64,000 nucleotides of DNA from assembly GCA_029246685.1 (NCBI GenBank), contig JAQWMR010000005.1:37328-101327 (forward strand), given 5' to 3'. A program made the position numbers and the translations under genes. This DNA comes from Acidimicrobiales bacterium. GTDB lineage: Bacteria > Actinomycetota > Acidimicrobiia > Acidimicrobiales > Aldehydirespiratoraceae. This document shows positions 53,194-61,539 of this stretch, piece by piece (position 1 is the stretch's first letter; each line of letters begins with the position of its first letter). Below the pieces are notes generated by a model. The model ran no database searches, had not been told where the DNA came from, and saw only the letters and a program-made list of their open reading frames with translations.

Positions 53194-54018
53194 TCAGCCC
53201 AGGCCTCGTGAATCCTGTTTGAGGGCGAGATCGACCGACACGGCCGAAGCGACGACCAGGCTGCGCATCGGTTCCTCGAGCGGTCGGTGGATCTGCAGCA
53301 CGTAGTTGTCGGCACTGGTGAACATCGTCTTGGCCAGCCCCTCCCACGTCTTCGTGATGCGGGCGACCTCGTTGCCGTCCGCGTCCTGCATGTTGAAGTT
53401 CCAGGCCCGCCAGTTCTCGCCGTTGAGCGAGCCGATCGAGCCGCTCATGCCTTCGAGCGAGAATCGGATCTTGCCGATCATGTTCTGCTGCACGATCGAC
53501 CCGATCTGGTTCCCCGACGCATCGGAGACGTGCACTTTCGACTTGGCGAACTTGCGGGGCCTCGTGACGGAGAGCTGCACGGCACCGTTCATGTCCACGA
53601 GCTGCAGCGTGTGGGTCATGAACTGGTCGAGGCTGGAGACGAAGCGGGCCGCCTTCTTCAGCGCCGACTGACCGACCTGCCGAATGGCACCGATCTGCGT
53701 GCCGTTCTGGTCATAGACCGCGTACTCGGTGTTCATCTCGAGCAACTTGGCCTTCTGGTTCACGACCAGCACCGGCTCGGTGAACATGGTGCCTCCGCCG
53801 GCCGCGGCACCGGGCTCGAGCCCGGCTTTGGCCGCTACCTGCGCCTGGATCTTCTCGGTGGACATGCCCGTCGTGGGCACGGCGCCGGCGTCTTGAAGGG
53901 GAGCAATGCTCTGCTTCCCGTGATTCGACACGTTCTCGGTCCACACGGTGCCGTCGTGGTAGCGCAGCTCATGTACGCCCCCCGGATCCGGATACCAGTC
54001 CGCCTGATGTTCACTCAT
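53194..54018 (-). CDS. DUF2510 plus phospholipid-scramblase/LURP-one-like domain protein
   Basis: A 274-residue protein. The N-terminal DUF2510 module (ADWYPDPGGVHELRYHDGT then VWTENVSN) is a short actinobacterial motif found at protein ends. The rest (residues about 80-265) reads as a scramblase/LURP-one beta barrel: TEPVLVVNQKAKLLEMNTEY, YDQNGTQIGAIRQVGQS, GNQIGSIVQQNMIGKIRFSL, DADGNEVARITKTWEGLAKT. There is no signal peptide. It may bind membrane lipids; the function is unproven. It sits 17 bases upstream of coaX and could be in its operon. Confidence 0.8.
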   Translation of the reverse strand: MSEHQADWYPDPGGVHELRYHDGTVWTENVSNHGKQSIAPLQDAGAVPTTGMSTEKIQAQVAAKAGLEPGAAAGGGTMFTEPVLVVNQKAKLLEMNTEYAVYDQNGTQIGAIRQVGQSALKKAARFVSSLDQFMTHTLQLVDMNGAVQLSVTRPRKFAKSKVHVSDASGNQIGSIVQQNMIGKIRFSLEGMSGSIGSLNGENWRAWNFNMQDADGNEVARITKTWEGLAKTMFTSADNYVLQIHRPLEEPMRSLVVASAVSVDLALKQDSRGLG

Positions 54019-54079
54019 GACGCGAGCATAGGCGGCATCCTCCCGACGAGCCGAGCAGGGACTCTCTAGTGTCCTGAGC

Positions 54080-54502
54080 GTGACCGTCGAACCCTGGGAC
54101 CTGGCCCGCAGACTCGTGGTCGGGTTCGTGCTCGATCTGATCCGTGACCGCGCGCGGATCCTAACCTTCGCCGGCGCGTTCGTCGCCGTGGTGTCGGTCG
54201 TGCTCGTGGCCGTGATCGACGGCCCGGTGCGGTGGCTCGCCGGCCTGACCGTCCTGCTCGGGCTCGCGATGATCGTTGTCTCGTGGCTCGCCCGGAAGGT
54301 TGCGACCGCGCTGCTGTCGCGGGTCGCGCCACCGGAGCTCGCCGAGGATCAGCGAGACCGGGTCACGTCCGCGATCGAGGAGGCCGGGATCCCGACGGGG
54401 CCGATCTCCGGTGCGAAGTTCGCATGGCGATTGCGGCGCGGTGTCGGCACCGAGTTCGACCGCGTCATGGACGTCGCCCAACGTCTCCAGGCCGAACTCT
54501 GA
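54080..54502 (+). CDS. Small membrane protein of unknown function
   Basis: A 140-residue protein with two hydrophobic segments (LTFAGAFVAVVSVVLVAVI and WLAGLTVLLGLAMIVVSWLA), followed by a soluble basic helix-rich tail (EEAGIPTGPISGAKFAWRLR). It is divergent from the DUF2510 gene and convergent with panC, meeting end to end at 54502/54503. No known domain. Could be a septum or envelope accessory factor, but there is no evidence for a role. Confidence 0.65.
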   Translation: MTVEPWDLARRLVVGFVLDLIRDRARILTFAGAFVAVVSVVLVAVIDGPVRWLAGLTVLLGLAMIVVSWLARKVATALLSRVAPPELAEDQRDRVTSAIEEAGIPTGPISGAKFAWRLRRGVGTEFDRVMDVAQRLQAEL

Positions 54503-55354
54503 TCAGCCCGCCCGAACCCCGTCGTTGTCGATGAGGCGGGCCTTGCTGAACTTCACTGCGAGCAGGAGTCGGACGTCGCCCGTGAGCGGACCGCTCGCCA
54601 CCAAGGTGTCTGCCGGAACGGCGGCGGCGTATTCGACTGCACCGTCGGGCGCGTCGGCCGCAAGCAGCGAACGCATCACCTGTTCGACCGTGGCCGGATC
54701 GCGCTCCCCCGCCTCGACTGCCGCGATACCGGCAGCGAGGGCTCTGCGCAGTGCCGGGCCCTGCGTGCGTTCCGCGGGGGTCAGGTAGACGTTCCGGCTC
54801 GACATGGCGAGGCCATCAGCCTCGCGCATCGTCGGACAGGGGACGACCTCGACCGGGATGGAGAGGTCGCTCGCCATGCGGGTGACAACGGCAATCTGCT
54901 GCCAGTCCTTCGCACCGAAGTAGGCGCGACACGGCCCGACGATGGCGAACAGCTTCGTGCACACGGTCGCCACGCCGGCGAAGTGCGTCGGCCGGTGCAC
55001 CCCCTCGAGCGGTGCCGAGACTCCGGGAACGGTGACGACCGTGTGGACGGCGCGCCGATACATCTCCTCGACCGCCGGCGCGAAGACGTAGTCGGCTCCG
55101 GCGGCGCCGCACAAACCCCGATCCGCGTCGAGATCGCGGGGATAGTCGTCCAAGTCCTCGCCCTCGGCGAACTGGAGCGGGTTGACGAAGATCGAAACGA
55201 CGGTCCGATCGTTGGCCGCCACCGCGGCATCGATGAGCGAGCTGTGGCCGTCGTGGAGGTAGCCCATCGTCGGGACGAGACCGACTGCGAGCCCGGCGGA
55301 CCGATCCGCGTCGAGTTGCTCTCGAAGCTCAGCAATGGTGTCGAAGGTCTTCAT
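54503..55354 (-). CDS. panC: Pantothenate synthetase
   Basis: A 283-residue ATP-dependent ligase joining pantoate and beta-alanine. HIGH-type motif VPTMGYLHDGHSSLIDAA, FVNPLQFAEGEDLDDYPRDL, FAGVATVCTKLFAIVGPCRA, YFGAKDWQQIAVVTRMASDL and the KMSKS-like CPTMREADGLAMSSRNVYL. Its start overlaps the FolK-DUF2520 stop by 4 bases (ATGA), placing it in the folate/CoA operon. Confidence 0.96.
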   Translation of the reverse strand: MKTFDTIAELREQLDADRSAGLAVGLVPTMGYLHDGHSSLIDAAVAANDRTVVSIFVNPLQFAEGEDLDDYPRDLDADRGLCGAAGADYVFAPAVEEMYRRAVHTVVTVPGVSAPLEGVHRPTHFAGVATVCTKLFAIVGPCRAYFGAKDWQQIAVVTRMASDLSIPVEVVPCPTMREADGLAMSSRNVYLTPAERTQGPALRRALAAGIAAVEAGERDPATVEQVMRSLLAADAPDGAVEYAAAVPADTLVASGPLTGDVRLLLAVKFSKARLIDNDGVRAG

Positions 55355-56568
55355 CCATCCTCCGGCTGTGGTCGACCGGCGAGCCGGCGGGCCTCGGCGG
55401 CCATGGCCTCGTAGGCGAAGCGCTCGTCGTCCGCCAGGGCGGCGATATGGCGGGCGATCGTGGCTTCGTCGCCCCGGGCCGCGGGGCCCGTCAGCGCCGC
55501 GGCCGGTCCGAGCGAGGCGACGTTGTCGACGGTTCCCCGGATCAGATCCAGGAACGCAGCCAGCGGCACGTCCGCGGTGGACGCAATCCGTTCTGCCTGA
55601 CCGAGCAGCGCGACGAGGTGGTTCGAGGCCACCACCGCGGCGGCGTGGTACGCCACCCGGTCCTGGTCAGCGACATGGAACGCATGCCCGTCGAGGAGAG
55701 CCACCAGGTGTTGCACCGACGGGTCTCCGGCGACTGCGTACCACGCGCCCCGAAGCCGTTCGGCGCCGGTTTGTGGATCAGGGAGGGCAACCAGAGGGTG
55801 AATGGCGGCGACGCGGGGATGGTCACCGAGCACGTCGAGGCCGAGCGATCCGGCGAGGTGAGCGACCGTCACGTCGTCGCGCCGAGGAATGGCGGCCGCG
55901 ACGTCGGCGATCGCGGCGTCGGGCGTGGCGATGACGACAATATCAGCCTCGTCACCGACGGCCGCCAAGTCATCGCCCCGTCCGAAGATCGTCGGCGCCG
56001 GCCAGCCCGCGGCGGTGAGAGCGAGAGCGAGAGCGCCGCCCACCCGCCCCGCACCGATGATGTGGACGCGAAGCTCGGTCGGCTCGTCGTCGAGATCGGC
56101 GAGAATGCCGACCTGGACGATCTCGTCGGCCGCGGCGACGGCCTCGACGTCGTAGCCCTCCGGCAGCAGGTCCGCGCCCACGTCCGCCAGCGGGACGAGC
56201 ACGAAGCTGCGTTCGAGCATGCGGGGGTGGGGCACGATCAGGTCGGGCGGATCGTCCACGGTCTCGCCGTCGACCCACAGCACGTCGACGTCGAGCGTGC
56301 GAGGGCCCCAATGCCCGATCCGCACCCGCTGGGCGTCGGCCTCACAAGCCCGGCATACGGCAAGGAGTGCACGGGCGTCGAGCTCCGTATCCAGACGCAC
56401 GACCATGTTGAGGAAGGCGTCCTGTTCGATCTCGCTGATCGGCGGTGTCTCGTAGACGGCGGACTCGCCATCGACGTCGGGGATCAGGGCGAGCGCGCGA
56501 CGCAGATGGCCGACCCGATCGCCGATGTTGGACCCGAGCGCCAGAAACGTCCGGTGCCGCCCGGTCAT
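55351..56568 (-). CDS. folK: Fused FolK (HPPK) and DUF2520/Rossmann-type protein
   Basis: A 405-residue fusion from ATG 56568, coupled to folB. Residues 1-155: HPPK, with MTGRHRTFLALGSNIGDRVG, FLNMVVRLDTELDARALLAV, GHWGPRTLDVDVLWVDGE and LIVPHPRMLERSFVLVPLAD; it pyrophosphorylates 6-hydroxymethyl-dihydropterin. Residues about 175-405: NAD(P)-fold (ELRVHIIGAGRVGGALALAL) and a DUF2520 C-terminal helical domain (VAYHAAAVVASNHLVALLGQ), a family of unknown function often encoded next to panC. Here both are one polypeptide with no stop between them. The frame is continuous and there is no internal start with an RBS. Confidence 0.85.
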   Translation of the reverse strand: MTGRHRTFLALGSNIGDRVGHLRRALALIPDVDGESAVYETPPISEIEQDAFLNMVVRLDTELDARALLAVCRACEADAQRVRIGHWGPRTLDVDVLWVDGETVDDPPDLIVPHPRMLERSFVLVPLADVGADLLPEGYDVEAVAAADEIVQVGILADLDDEPTELRVHIIGAGRVGGALALALTAAGWPAPTIFGRGDDLAAVGDEADIVVIATPDAAIADVAAAIPRRDDVTVAHLAGSLGLDVLGDHPRVAAIHPLVALPDPQTGAERLRGAWYAVAGDPSVQHLVALLDGHAFHVADQDRVAYHAAAVVASNHLVALLGQAERIASTADVPLAAFLDLIRGTVDNVASLGPAAALTGPAARGDEATIARHIAALADDERFAYEAMAAEARRLAGRPQPEDG

Positions 56569-56933
56569 CCGCGCCGGCGGGTGAGGCGAATGCCGCTCGA
56601 AGCGACATCCTGGGGGACGGGAGGCCGGAGCTTGCGAATCTCGACCGTCACCTCGTCGATGCGCTCGTCGGTGAGGACCACCTCGGCCACCCGCTGGGCC
56701 ATGCGCTCGAAGAGTTGGAACGACTCGTCCCGGGCGACGGCTTCGATCCGGGCGAGTACCGCGCCGTAGTCGATCGTGTCGGCGAGGTCGTCGCTCTCCA
56801 AGGCAGCCACATCGGCCACGATGTCGACGTCGAAGGCGTAGGGCTGACGACGGTCCTGCTCTTCGGGCAGGGCGCCGCAAATGCACGCGAGCCGGATGTC
56901 GCGTAGCTGGATCACGATGTCGCCAGACGCCAC
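56565..56933 (-). CDS. folB: Dihydroneopterin aldolase
   Basis: A 122-residue enzyme: IVIQLRDIRLACICGALPEE, QDRRQPYAFDVDIVADVA, TIDYGAVLARIEAVARDESF, LFERMAQRVAEVVLTDERID and VTVEIRKLRPPVPQDVASSG. It cleaves dihydroneopterin to the HPPK substrate. The catalytic Glu/Tyr positions are filled by equivalents (PEEQ, DYGAV). Overlaps folK by 4 bases. Confidence 0.93.
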   Translation of the reverse strand: MASGDIVIQLRDIRLACICGALPEEQDRRQPYAFDVDIVADVAALESDDLADTIDYGAVLARIEAVARDESFQLFERMAQRVAEVVLTDERIDEVTVEIRKLRPPVPQDVASSGIRLTRRRG

Positions 56934-56939
56934 GGCGAG

Positions 56940-57563
56940 CTACTTCTCGTCGGCCGCGTCTTCGGAGGCGGCGGCTTCGTCATCCTCGTTGTCGTCATCG
57001 TCGTCCTCGATGACTTCGATCTCGTCGGGGTCAACGGCGAACGCGTCCGGGCCGACATCGCCGTGCGGCGCGCACTTCTCGACCATCGACACGAGTTCGC
57101 GAGCGGTCGGGCCGAGCTCACGCTCGAAGAGCTGCTCGGTGACCATGATCGCCCGGGGCCCGTCTGGGACGAGCTCCGTCCAGAGCAGGTACGCAGACAT
57201 GAGGCCGGCCACGCGCTCGCCGAGCTCCTCGCGGTGCACGACGATCTTGTGACCTCGGTCGACGTGGTCGCGGATCGCAGCCATCGCCCGAGTAAGCCCC
57301 AGCGGACCGTCCCTCGGGCCGGAGAACGGCACATGGTGGAACGGGACGCCCAACTCCTCGTAGTTGTGGAGGTTGTGCGTGGATCCGATCAGCGACAGCA
57401 CGAAATCGAACTCGTGATGGCGAAGCCAGATGATTTCCTCTTGGCGGCGCACCTTGCGGTGGCTGTCGCCATAACCGCCGGGCCGTTCGCACACGGCGAC
57501 GCGATCCTTCACGATCCAGCGGAAATAGCGCGGCTCGATGCCCTGGGCCCACTTCCCCCTCAT
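56940..57563 (-). CDS. Dual-specificity-phosphatase-like protein lacking the catalytic cysteine
   Basis: A 207-residue protein from ATG 57563, overlapping the folP stop. The N-terminus (MRGKWAQGIEPRYFRWIVKD) leads into a tyrosine-phosphatase-like domain: HEFDFVLSLIGSTHNLHNYE, GVPFHHVPFSGPRDGPLG, RDHVDRGHKIVVHREELGER, VAGLMSAYLLW. The P-loop should read HCx5R; here it is H-R-E-E-L-G-E-R, so Cys is replaced by Arg while the final Arg remains. A very acidic tail (EVIEDDDDDNEDDEAAASED) ends the protein. It looks like a pseudophosphatase. Conserved placement between folP and folB suggests a link to folate metabolism, but this is unproven. Confidence 0.7.
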   Translation of the reverse strand: MRGKWAQGIEPRYFRWIVKDRVAVCERPGGYGDSHRKVRRQEEIIWLRHHEFDFVLSLIGSTHNLHNYEELGVPFHHVPFSGPRDGPLGLTRAMAAIRDHVDRGHKIVVHREELGERVAGLMSAYLLWTELVPDGPRAIMVTEQLFERELGPTARELVSMVEKCAPHGDVGPDAFAVDPDEIEVIEDDDDDNEDDEAAASEDAADEK

Positions 57564-58366
57564 GAGTTCACAACTCGCACGGCGTGGACCGTACCGCGGA
57601 CATCGTGCACGCGGACGATGTCCACCCCGAGATGAGCACTCCACGTGGCCAATGCAACGGAACCCTCATATCGGTCGTCTGCATCGGTGACACCGGTTTG
57701 CCCTGAAATTCCATCGGATCGGGCATGGATCTCGCCCACGAACCGCTTTCGGCTCGCCCCGATCAGCACCGGGGCGATCGGGAGGAAAAGATCGAGATTC
57801 GCCATCAGATCGAGATTGTGCTCGGTGGTCTTCCCGAAGCCGATCCCGGGATCGATCCAGATCCGGCTCACACCGGCAGCACGGCCCCGTTCCGCTGCGT
57901 CCGCCAGGTACGTGGCGATGTCGAAGACGACGTCGTGATACGTCGGGTCGTCCTGCATCGAAACGGACGGACCGAGGGTGTGCATCGCAACCCATCCGGC
58001 GCCCCGGTCGGCGGCGACGGCCTCCAGAGACGAGGAGACGTCGTTGACGATCGTGGCGCCCGCTCGGCAGGCGGCCTCCGCTACCGCGGGCTTGGTCGTG
58101 TCGATCGAGATCTCGACGTCGCCGATCGAACCGACCAGCGCCTCGATCACGGGGATCACTCTTTGAAGCTCGGTCTGTTCGTCGACCGGTTCGGCGCCAG
58201 GGCGTGTGCTCTCACCCCCGATGTCAATGATGCCCGCACCCTCCGCGACGAGTTGGCGGGCATGCGCTATCGCGGCCCCCGCGTCGCCGAACTTCCCGCC
58301 GTCGGAGAACGAGTCCGGCGTGACGTTGACGATGCCCATGACCCGCGGCTGGGTCGCGGCAGACAC
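57560..58366 (-). CDS. folP: Dihydropteroate synthase
   Basis: A 268-residue TIM-barrel enzyme from GTG 58366. MGIVNVTPDSFSDGGKFGD, IIDIGGESTRPGAEPVDEQT, ISIDTTKPAVAEAACRAGAT, IVNDVSSS, WIDPGIGFGKTTEHNLDLMA and LIGASRKRFVGEIH are the six classic blocks. It joins p-aminobenzoate to the pterin. Sulfonamides target it. It is coupled to the pseudo-phosphatase gene by ATGA. Confidence 0.96.
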   Translation of the reverse strand: MSAATQPRVMGIVNVTPDSFSDGGKFGDAGAAIAHARQLVAEGAGIIDIGGESTRPGAEPVDEQTELQRVIPVIEALVGSIGDVEISIDTTKPAVAEAACRAGATIVNDVSSSLEAVAADRGAGWVAMHTLGPSVSMQDDPTYHDVVFDIATYLADAAERGRAAGVSRIWIDPGIGFGKTTEHNLDLMANLDLFLPIAPVLIGASRKRFVGEIHARSDGISGQTGVTDADDRYEGSVALATWSAHLGVDIVRVHDVRGTVHAVRVVNS

Positions 58367-58378
58367 GACGTCGGCCGA

Positions 58379-59014
58379 TCAGTGACGCTCGAGGAAGCGC
58401 ATGGCCTCGGCCCGGGTCGCCACGTTCTCACGGAAGATGCCGGTGACGCTGGAGGTGACCGTGCTGGCCCCCGGCTTGCGAACGCCCCGCATCGACATGC
58501 AGAGGTGTTCGGCTTCGAGCACGACGAGCACGCCACGGGGATGGAGCTGGTCTTCGATCGCGTCGGCGATCTGGCGGGTGAGTCGCTCCTGGACCTGCGG
58601 TCGCTTGGCGTAGCCGTCGACCAGCCGAGCGAGCTTCGACAAGCCGGTGACCCGGCCGGTCTCGTTCGGGATGTAGGCGACGTGGGCCTTTCCGAGGAAC
58701 GGGATCAGGTGGTGTTCGCACAGCGAGTAGAGCGGGATGTCGCGGACCATCACCATCTCGTCGTGGCCGGCTTCGAACGTCTTCGCGAGGTGTTCCGCGG
58801 GCTCCTGGTGAAGGCCGGAACACACTTCGGCGTACATCCGGGCAACCCGGTCGGGCGTGTCGATCACCCCGTCGCGGGTGAGGTCCTCGCCGATCGCTTC
58901 CAGGATCTCCCGCACCGCTGCGGCGATACGGGGCTGGTCGATCTCCGGCGCGTGCACGCCGTTGAGCAGGGGCCGGTCGTTGTCGAAGTCGTCGTCGTGA
59001 CTCACGCTGGGCAA
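58379..59014 (-). CDS. folE: GTP cyclohydrolase I
   Basis: A 211-residue (208 with an alternative GTG start) enzyme. Zinc and GTP motifs: [80 protein letters not shown]. The zinc ligands Cys and His are present in CEHH and EHLCM. First step of folate synthesis. The 12-base gap to folP suggests one transcript with the rest of the folate block. Confidence 0.97.
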   Translation of the reverse strand: MPSVSHDDDFDNDRPLLNGVHAPEIDQPRIAAAVREILEAIGEDLTRDGVIDTPDRVARMYAEVCSGLHQEPAEHLAKTFEAGHDEMVMVRDIPLYSLCEHHLIPFLGKAHVAYIPNETGRVTGLSKLARLVDGYAKRPQVQERLTRQIADAIEDQLHPRGVLVVLEAEHLCMSMRGVRKPGASTVTSSVTGIFRENVATRAEAMRFLERH

Positions 59015-59035
59015 CCTAGCGAGCAGCCGGAGCCA

Positions 59036-59569
59036 TCACTCAGCGGACTCGAACACGCGGATGGAGTCGAGCTCCCGATAATGTTGAGCGACATCCAGGC
59101 CGTAGCCGACCACGAAGTCCGGCGGAATCGGGAAGCCCACGTACTTCACATCGTCCGATCGGGCGCCTTCGCGAACGAGCAACGCGCACACCTCGAGGCT
59201 CGTCGGACCCCTGTCCTCCAGCAGCTGACGGAGGTAGCGCAGCGTGAGCCCGGAGTCGACGATGTCCTCCACGAGGATCACGTCGCGGTCACGGATGTCG
59301 GTCTCCAGGTCCTTCACGATCCGCACCACACCCGAGGACTCTGTGGAGTCCCCGTAGGACGACACCGCCATGAAGTCGAACTCGACCGGCCGGTTGATCT
59401 CGCGACCGAGATCGCTCATGAAGATGAATGCGCCCTTGAGCACGCCGACCAGCAAGGGCTGGCGGTCGTGATAGTCCTCGGTGATCTGTCGACCGAGCGC
59501 CTGCACACGAGCCGCGAGCTCCTCCGCGCCGATCACCGTCTTGCCGAGTTTTCCCGCAGGTACGCCCAT
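59036..59569 (-). CDS. hpt: Hypoxanthine phosphoribosyltransferase
   Basis: A 177-residue purine salvage enzyme. PRPP-binding motif DVILVEDIVDSGLTLRYLRQ, flexible-loop region DFMAVSSYGDSTESSGVVRI, and VKYVGFPIPPDFVVGYGLDV for the purine site. It converts hypoxanthine or guanine to IMP/GMP. It stands at the head of the folE-folP block, in the usual tilS-hpt-folE neighbourhood, with a sulfatase gene inserted divergently. Confidence 0.96.
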   Translation of the reverse strand: MGVPAGKLGKTVIGAEELAARVQALGRQITEDYHDRQPLLVGVLKGAFIFMSDLGREINRPVEFDFMAVSSYGDSTESSGVVRIVKDLETDIRDRDVILVEDIVDSGLTLRYLRQLLEDRGPTSLEVCALLVREGARSDDVKYVGFPIPPDFVVGYGLDVAQHYRELDSIRVFESAE

Positions 59570-59654
59570 CGCCGGGACCCTACTGCGACGGCCCTACGAG
59601 TACGTTGGCGGCCGTCGCATCGAGCCGCGGCACGGACGAGACGAGAGCGATGAG

Positions 59655-61118
59655 ATGAGCGAGTCGCCCAACATCCTCTGGATCTTCAGCGACGAGCTGC
59701 GCGCCGACGCGGTCGCGAGCTACGGGAACGAGCACGCGGCGATTCGCACGCCGAACCTCGATCGCATCTCTGCGGCCGGCGTGCAATTCGACCGGTTCTA
59801 CGTGAACTCTCCGGTGTGCGTTTCGTCGCGGGCGGCGTACAAGACCGGCCTTCTCCCGACCCGGACCGGCGTGTACCACAACGAGGGCAGCTACCTCCCG
59901 GTCGCAGGCGACGCTCGCTCGTTCACCGAGGACTTCCGTGACGCCGGATACCTCACCGTCAACCTCGGCAAGGAGCATGTGCCGGCGGTGTTGGAAGGAT
60001 TCGATACGTCGTTCACCGAACACGCCGACCAGATCAGCCTGATGACTGCGACCGGGAACCCCGACGTCGACCTCGGCATCACCGCCCGCGCCATCGGGCT
60101 CCACGCGGCCACGTGGCCGGCGGCCGAGCCGTTCCCACCGGAGCGGCTCACGGACCAGGCCGTCCAGTGGCTTCGGCAGGGTCGACCAGAGAACCAGCCC
60201 TGGATGCTGCGCGTGAGCTACCTCCAGCCGCATACGCCCGTCGTCGTGCCCGAACCGTGGGCGACGACCTATGACAGCGAAACGTGGCCAGCGGAGTTCG
60301 GGCCCGACGAGGGTCTGTGTGACTACGAACGCGCGTTCACCGCGAGCGTGGGGAGCGATTCGATGACTCCGGAGGAGATCGTCGCGTCGCAGTCCCGCTA
60401 CCATGGCCTCGTCACCTGGCTGGACGCGCAGGTGGGCCGACTGCTCGACACGCTCGAAGCGGAAGGGCTCGCGGGCGACATCGTCCTCGTCGTCGCGTCG
60501 GACCACGGCGCGCAGCTCGGCGAGCTGGGCGGCGCCTACGGGAAGATGACGTTCGCCCGGCCGTCGCACCAAGTCCCGTTCATCGTGTCGTGGCCGGGTC
60601 GACTCGACGCGGGAACCCGTCGAGCTGATCTGGCGCAGGGCGTTGATCTGGGCTCGACGTTGCTCGACCTGGCCGGCCTCGAAGATCGACCCGGAGTCGA
60701 CGGTCGTCGCCTGTTCCGTGACCCGGCGCCCGACCATGTACTGAGCGCGATCGGCTTCGGCAATCCGGGCAGCAAGCCGCTGCCGATGATCGACAAGGGC
60801 GAGTTCCCCGGCGGGCTCGGGTGGCCGCAGCGCTTCTGCGTTCGGACGGGCCGCTGGCGCTACGAACGCTCCACCCGCCGCGACGGCGTCGCCCTCGGTC
60901 CCAAGGACCACGACCCGTACCTCGTCGACTGCAACGCCGACCCTCGAGAAGAAACGAACGTCCTCCACGATTCCGCTCACGCCGAAGTGGTGAAGGAACT
61001 CGAGGCGACTCTGGTCGGTCACCTCGACGAGGCGCTGCAGGTCGACCCGGAGACCTACGCGGGCTGGCGGGCAATCAGGGACGAGCAGTTCCGCGCCCGC
61101 TGGGGAGACGGCACATGA
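59655..61118 (+). CDS. Sulfatase family hydrolase
   Basis: A 487-residue type I sulfatase from ATG 59655 (MSESPNILWIFSDELRADAV). Calcium-site residues in FSDE, the formylglycine signature CVSSR at residues 55-59 (Cys55 is modified; Pro of CxPSR is replaced by Ser), KTGLLPTRTGVYHNEGSYLP, and DIVLVVASDHGAQLGELGGA for the second metal half. No signal peptide is visible, so a cytoplasmic place of action. The substrate, a sulfate ester of sugar, choline or similar, is unknown. It lies divergent from hpt, between two operons, as an inserted accessory gene. Confidence 0.9.
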   Translation: MSESPNILWIFSDELRADAVASYGNEHAAIRTPNLDRISAAGVQFDRFYVNSPVCVSSRAAYKTGLLPTRTGVYHNEGSYLPVAGDARSFTEDFRDAGYLTVNLGKEHVPAVLEGFDTSFTEHADQISLMTATGNPDVDLGITARAIGLHAATWPAAEPFPPERLTDQAVQWLRQGRPENQPWMLRVSYLQPHTPVVVPEPWATTYDSETWPAEFGPDEGLCDYERAFTASVGSDSMTPEEIVASQSRYHGLVTWLDAQVGRLLDTLEAEGLAGDIVLVVASDHGAQLGELGGAYGKMTFARPSHQVPFIVSWPGRLDAGTRRADLAQGVDLGSTLLDLAGLEDRPGVDGRRLFRDPAPDHVLSAIGFGNPGSKPLPMIDKGEFPGGLGWPQRFCVRTGRWRYERSTRRDGVALGPKDHDPYLVDCNADPREETNVLHDSAHAEVVKELEATLVGHLDEALQVDPETYAGWRAIRDEQFRARWGDGT

Positions 61119-61137
61119 CCTCCGCTCCCTGCCGGCG

Positions 61138-61539
61138 TCAGGTCATCGCGACCGGAAGTCGGGTCAGCGACATCCCCACCGCACCGGCATCGTGATCGGA
61201 AACCGGCTCGAGCGCCACGTACTCCATGAACGACGCACAAGTTGAAAGATTGGGGTCTGACCCCTCTTTCAACTTGTGGGGGCCGGGGGGCAAGACGATC
61301 GACGGGGGGATCGTGGGGATGCCGGCCGCATCGAGGTGGGCGGCGAGGGCGAGTTCGCGAGCGAGGGAGACGTCTGGCTGATCGCGGCCCAGCGCGGTGA
61401 TGTACGGGACGCGGGCGACGACCGGCGCCGGCTTCAGGTGCACGACGATGTTGGATGTGTCGCCGAGCACGACCGGGTCGTCCACCCGCACGTCGAACTC
61501 GGCCGCGAATGCGACGAGCGCGTCGAGCAGATCCCTCAC
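61138..61539 (-). pseudogene. Truncated aminoglycoside/choline-kinase-like phosphotransferase, carrying a palindromic repeat in frame
   Basis: A 133-codon frame from GTG 61539, overlapping the tilS stop. It begins as a phosphotransferase N-lobe: DDPVVLGDTSNIVVHLKPAP, VVARVPYITALG and LARELALAAHLDAAGIPTIP. Then HKLKEGSDPNLST, encoded by the repeat at 61237-61277, replaces the usual strand before the hinge FMEYVALEPV. A few more residues (GAVGMSLTRLP) follow and the frame stops. The C-lobe with the catalytic Asp, about 170 residues, is absent. The gene is inactive as a kinase. Confidence 0.7.
61237..61277. repeat. GGGGTCTGACCCC palindromic repeat, copy 4 (GTTGAAAGA subfamily)
   Basis: Perfect 13-bp arms ACAAGTTGAAAGA (61237-61249) and TCTTTCAACTTGT (61265-61277), with inner core GGGGTC-T-GACCCC at 61252-61264. 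The left arm shares GTTGAAAGAT with copy 2 (18543-18579). It lies inside the truncated phosphotransferase reading frame and keeps the frame open. Confidence 0.8.
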
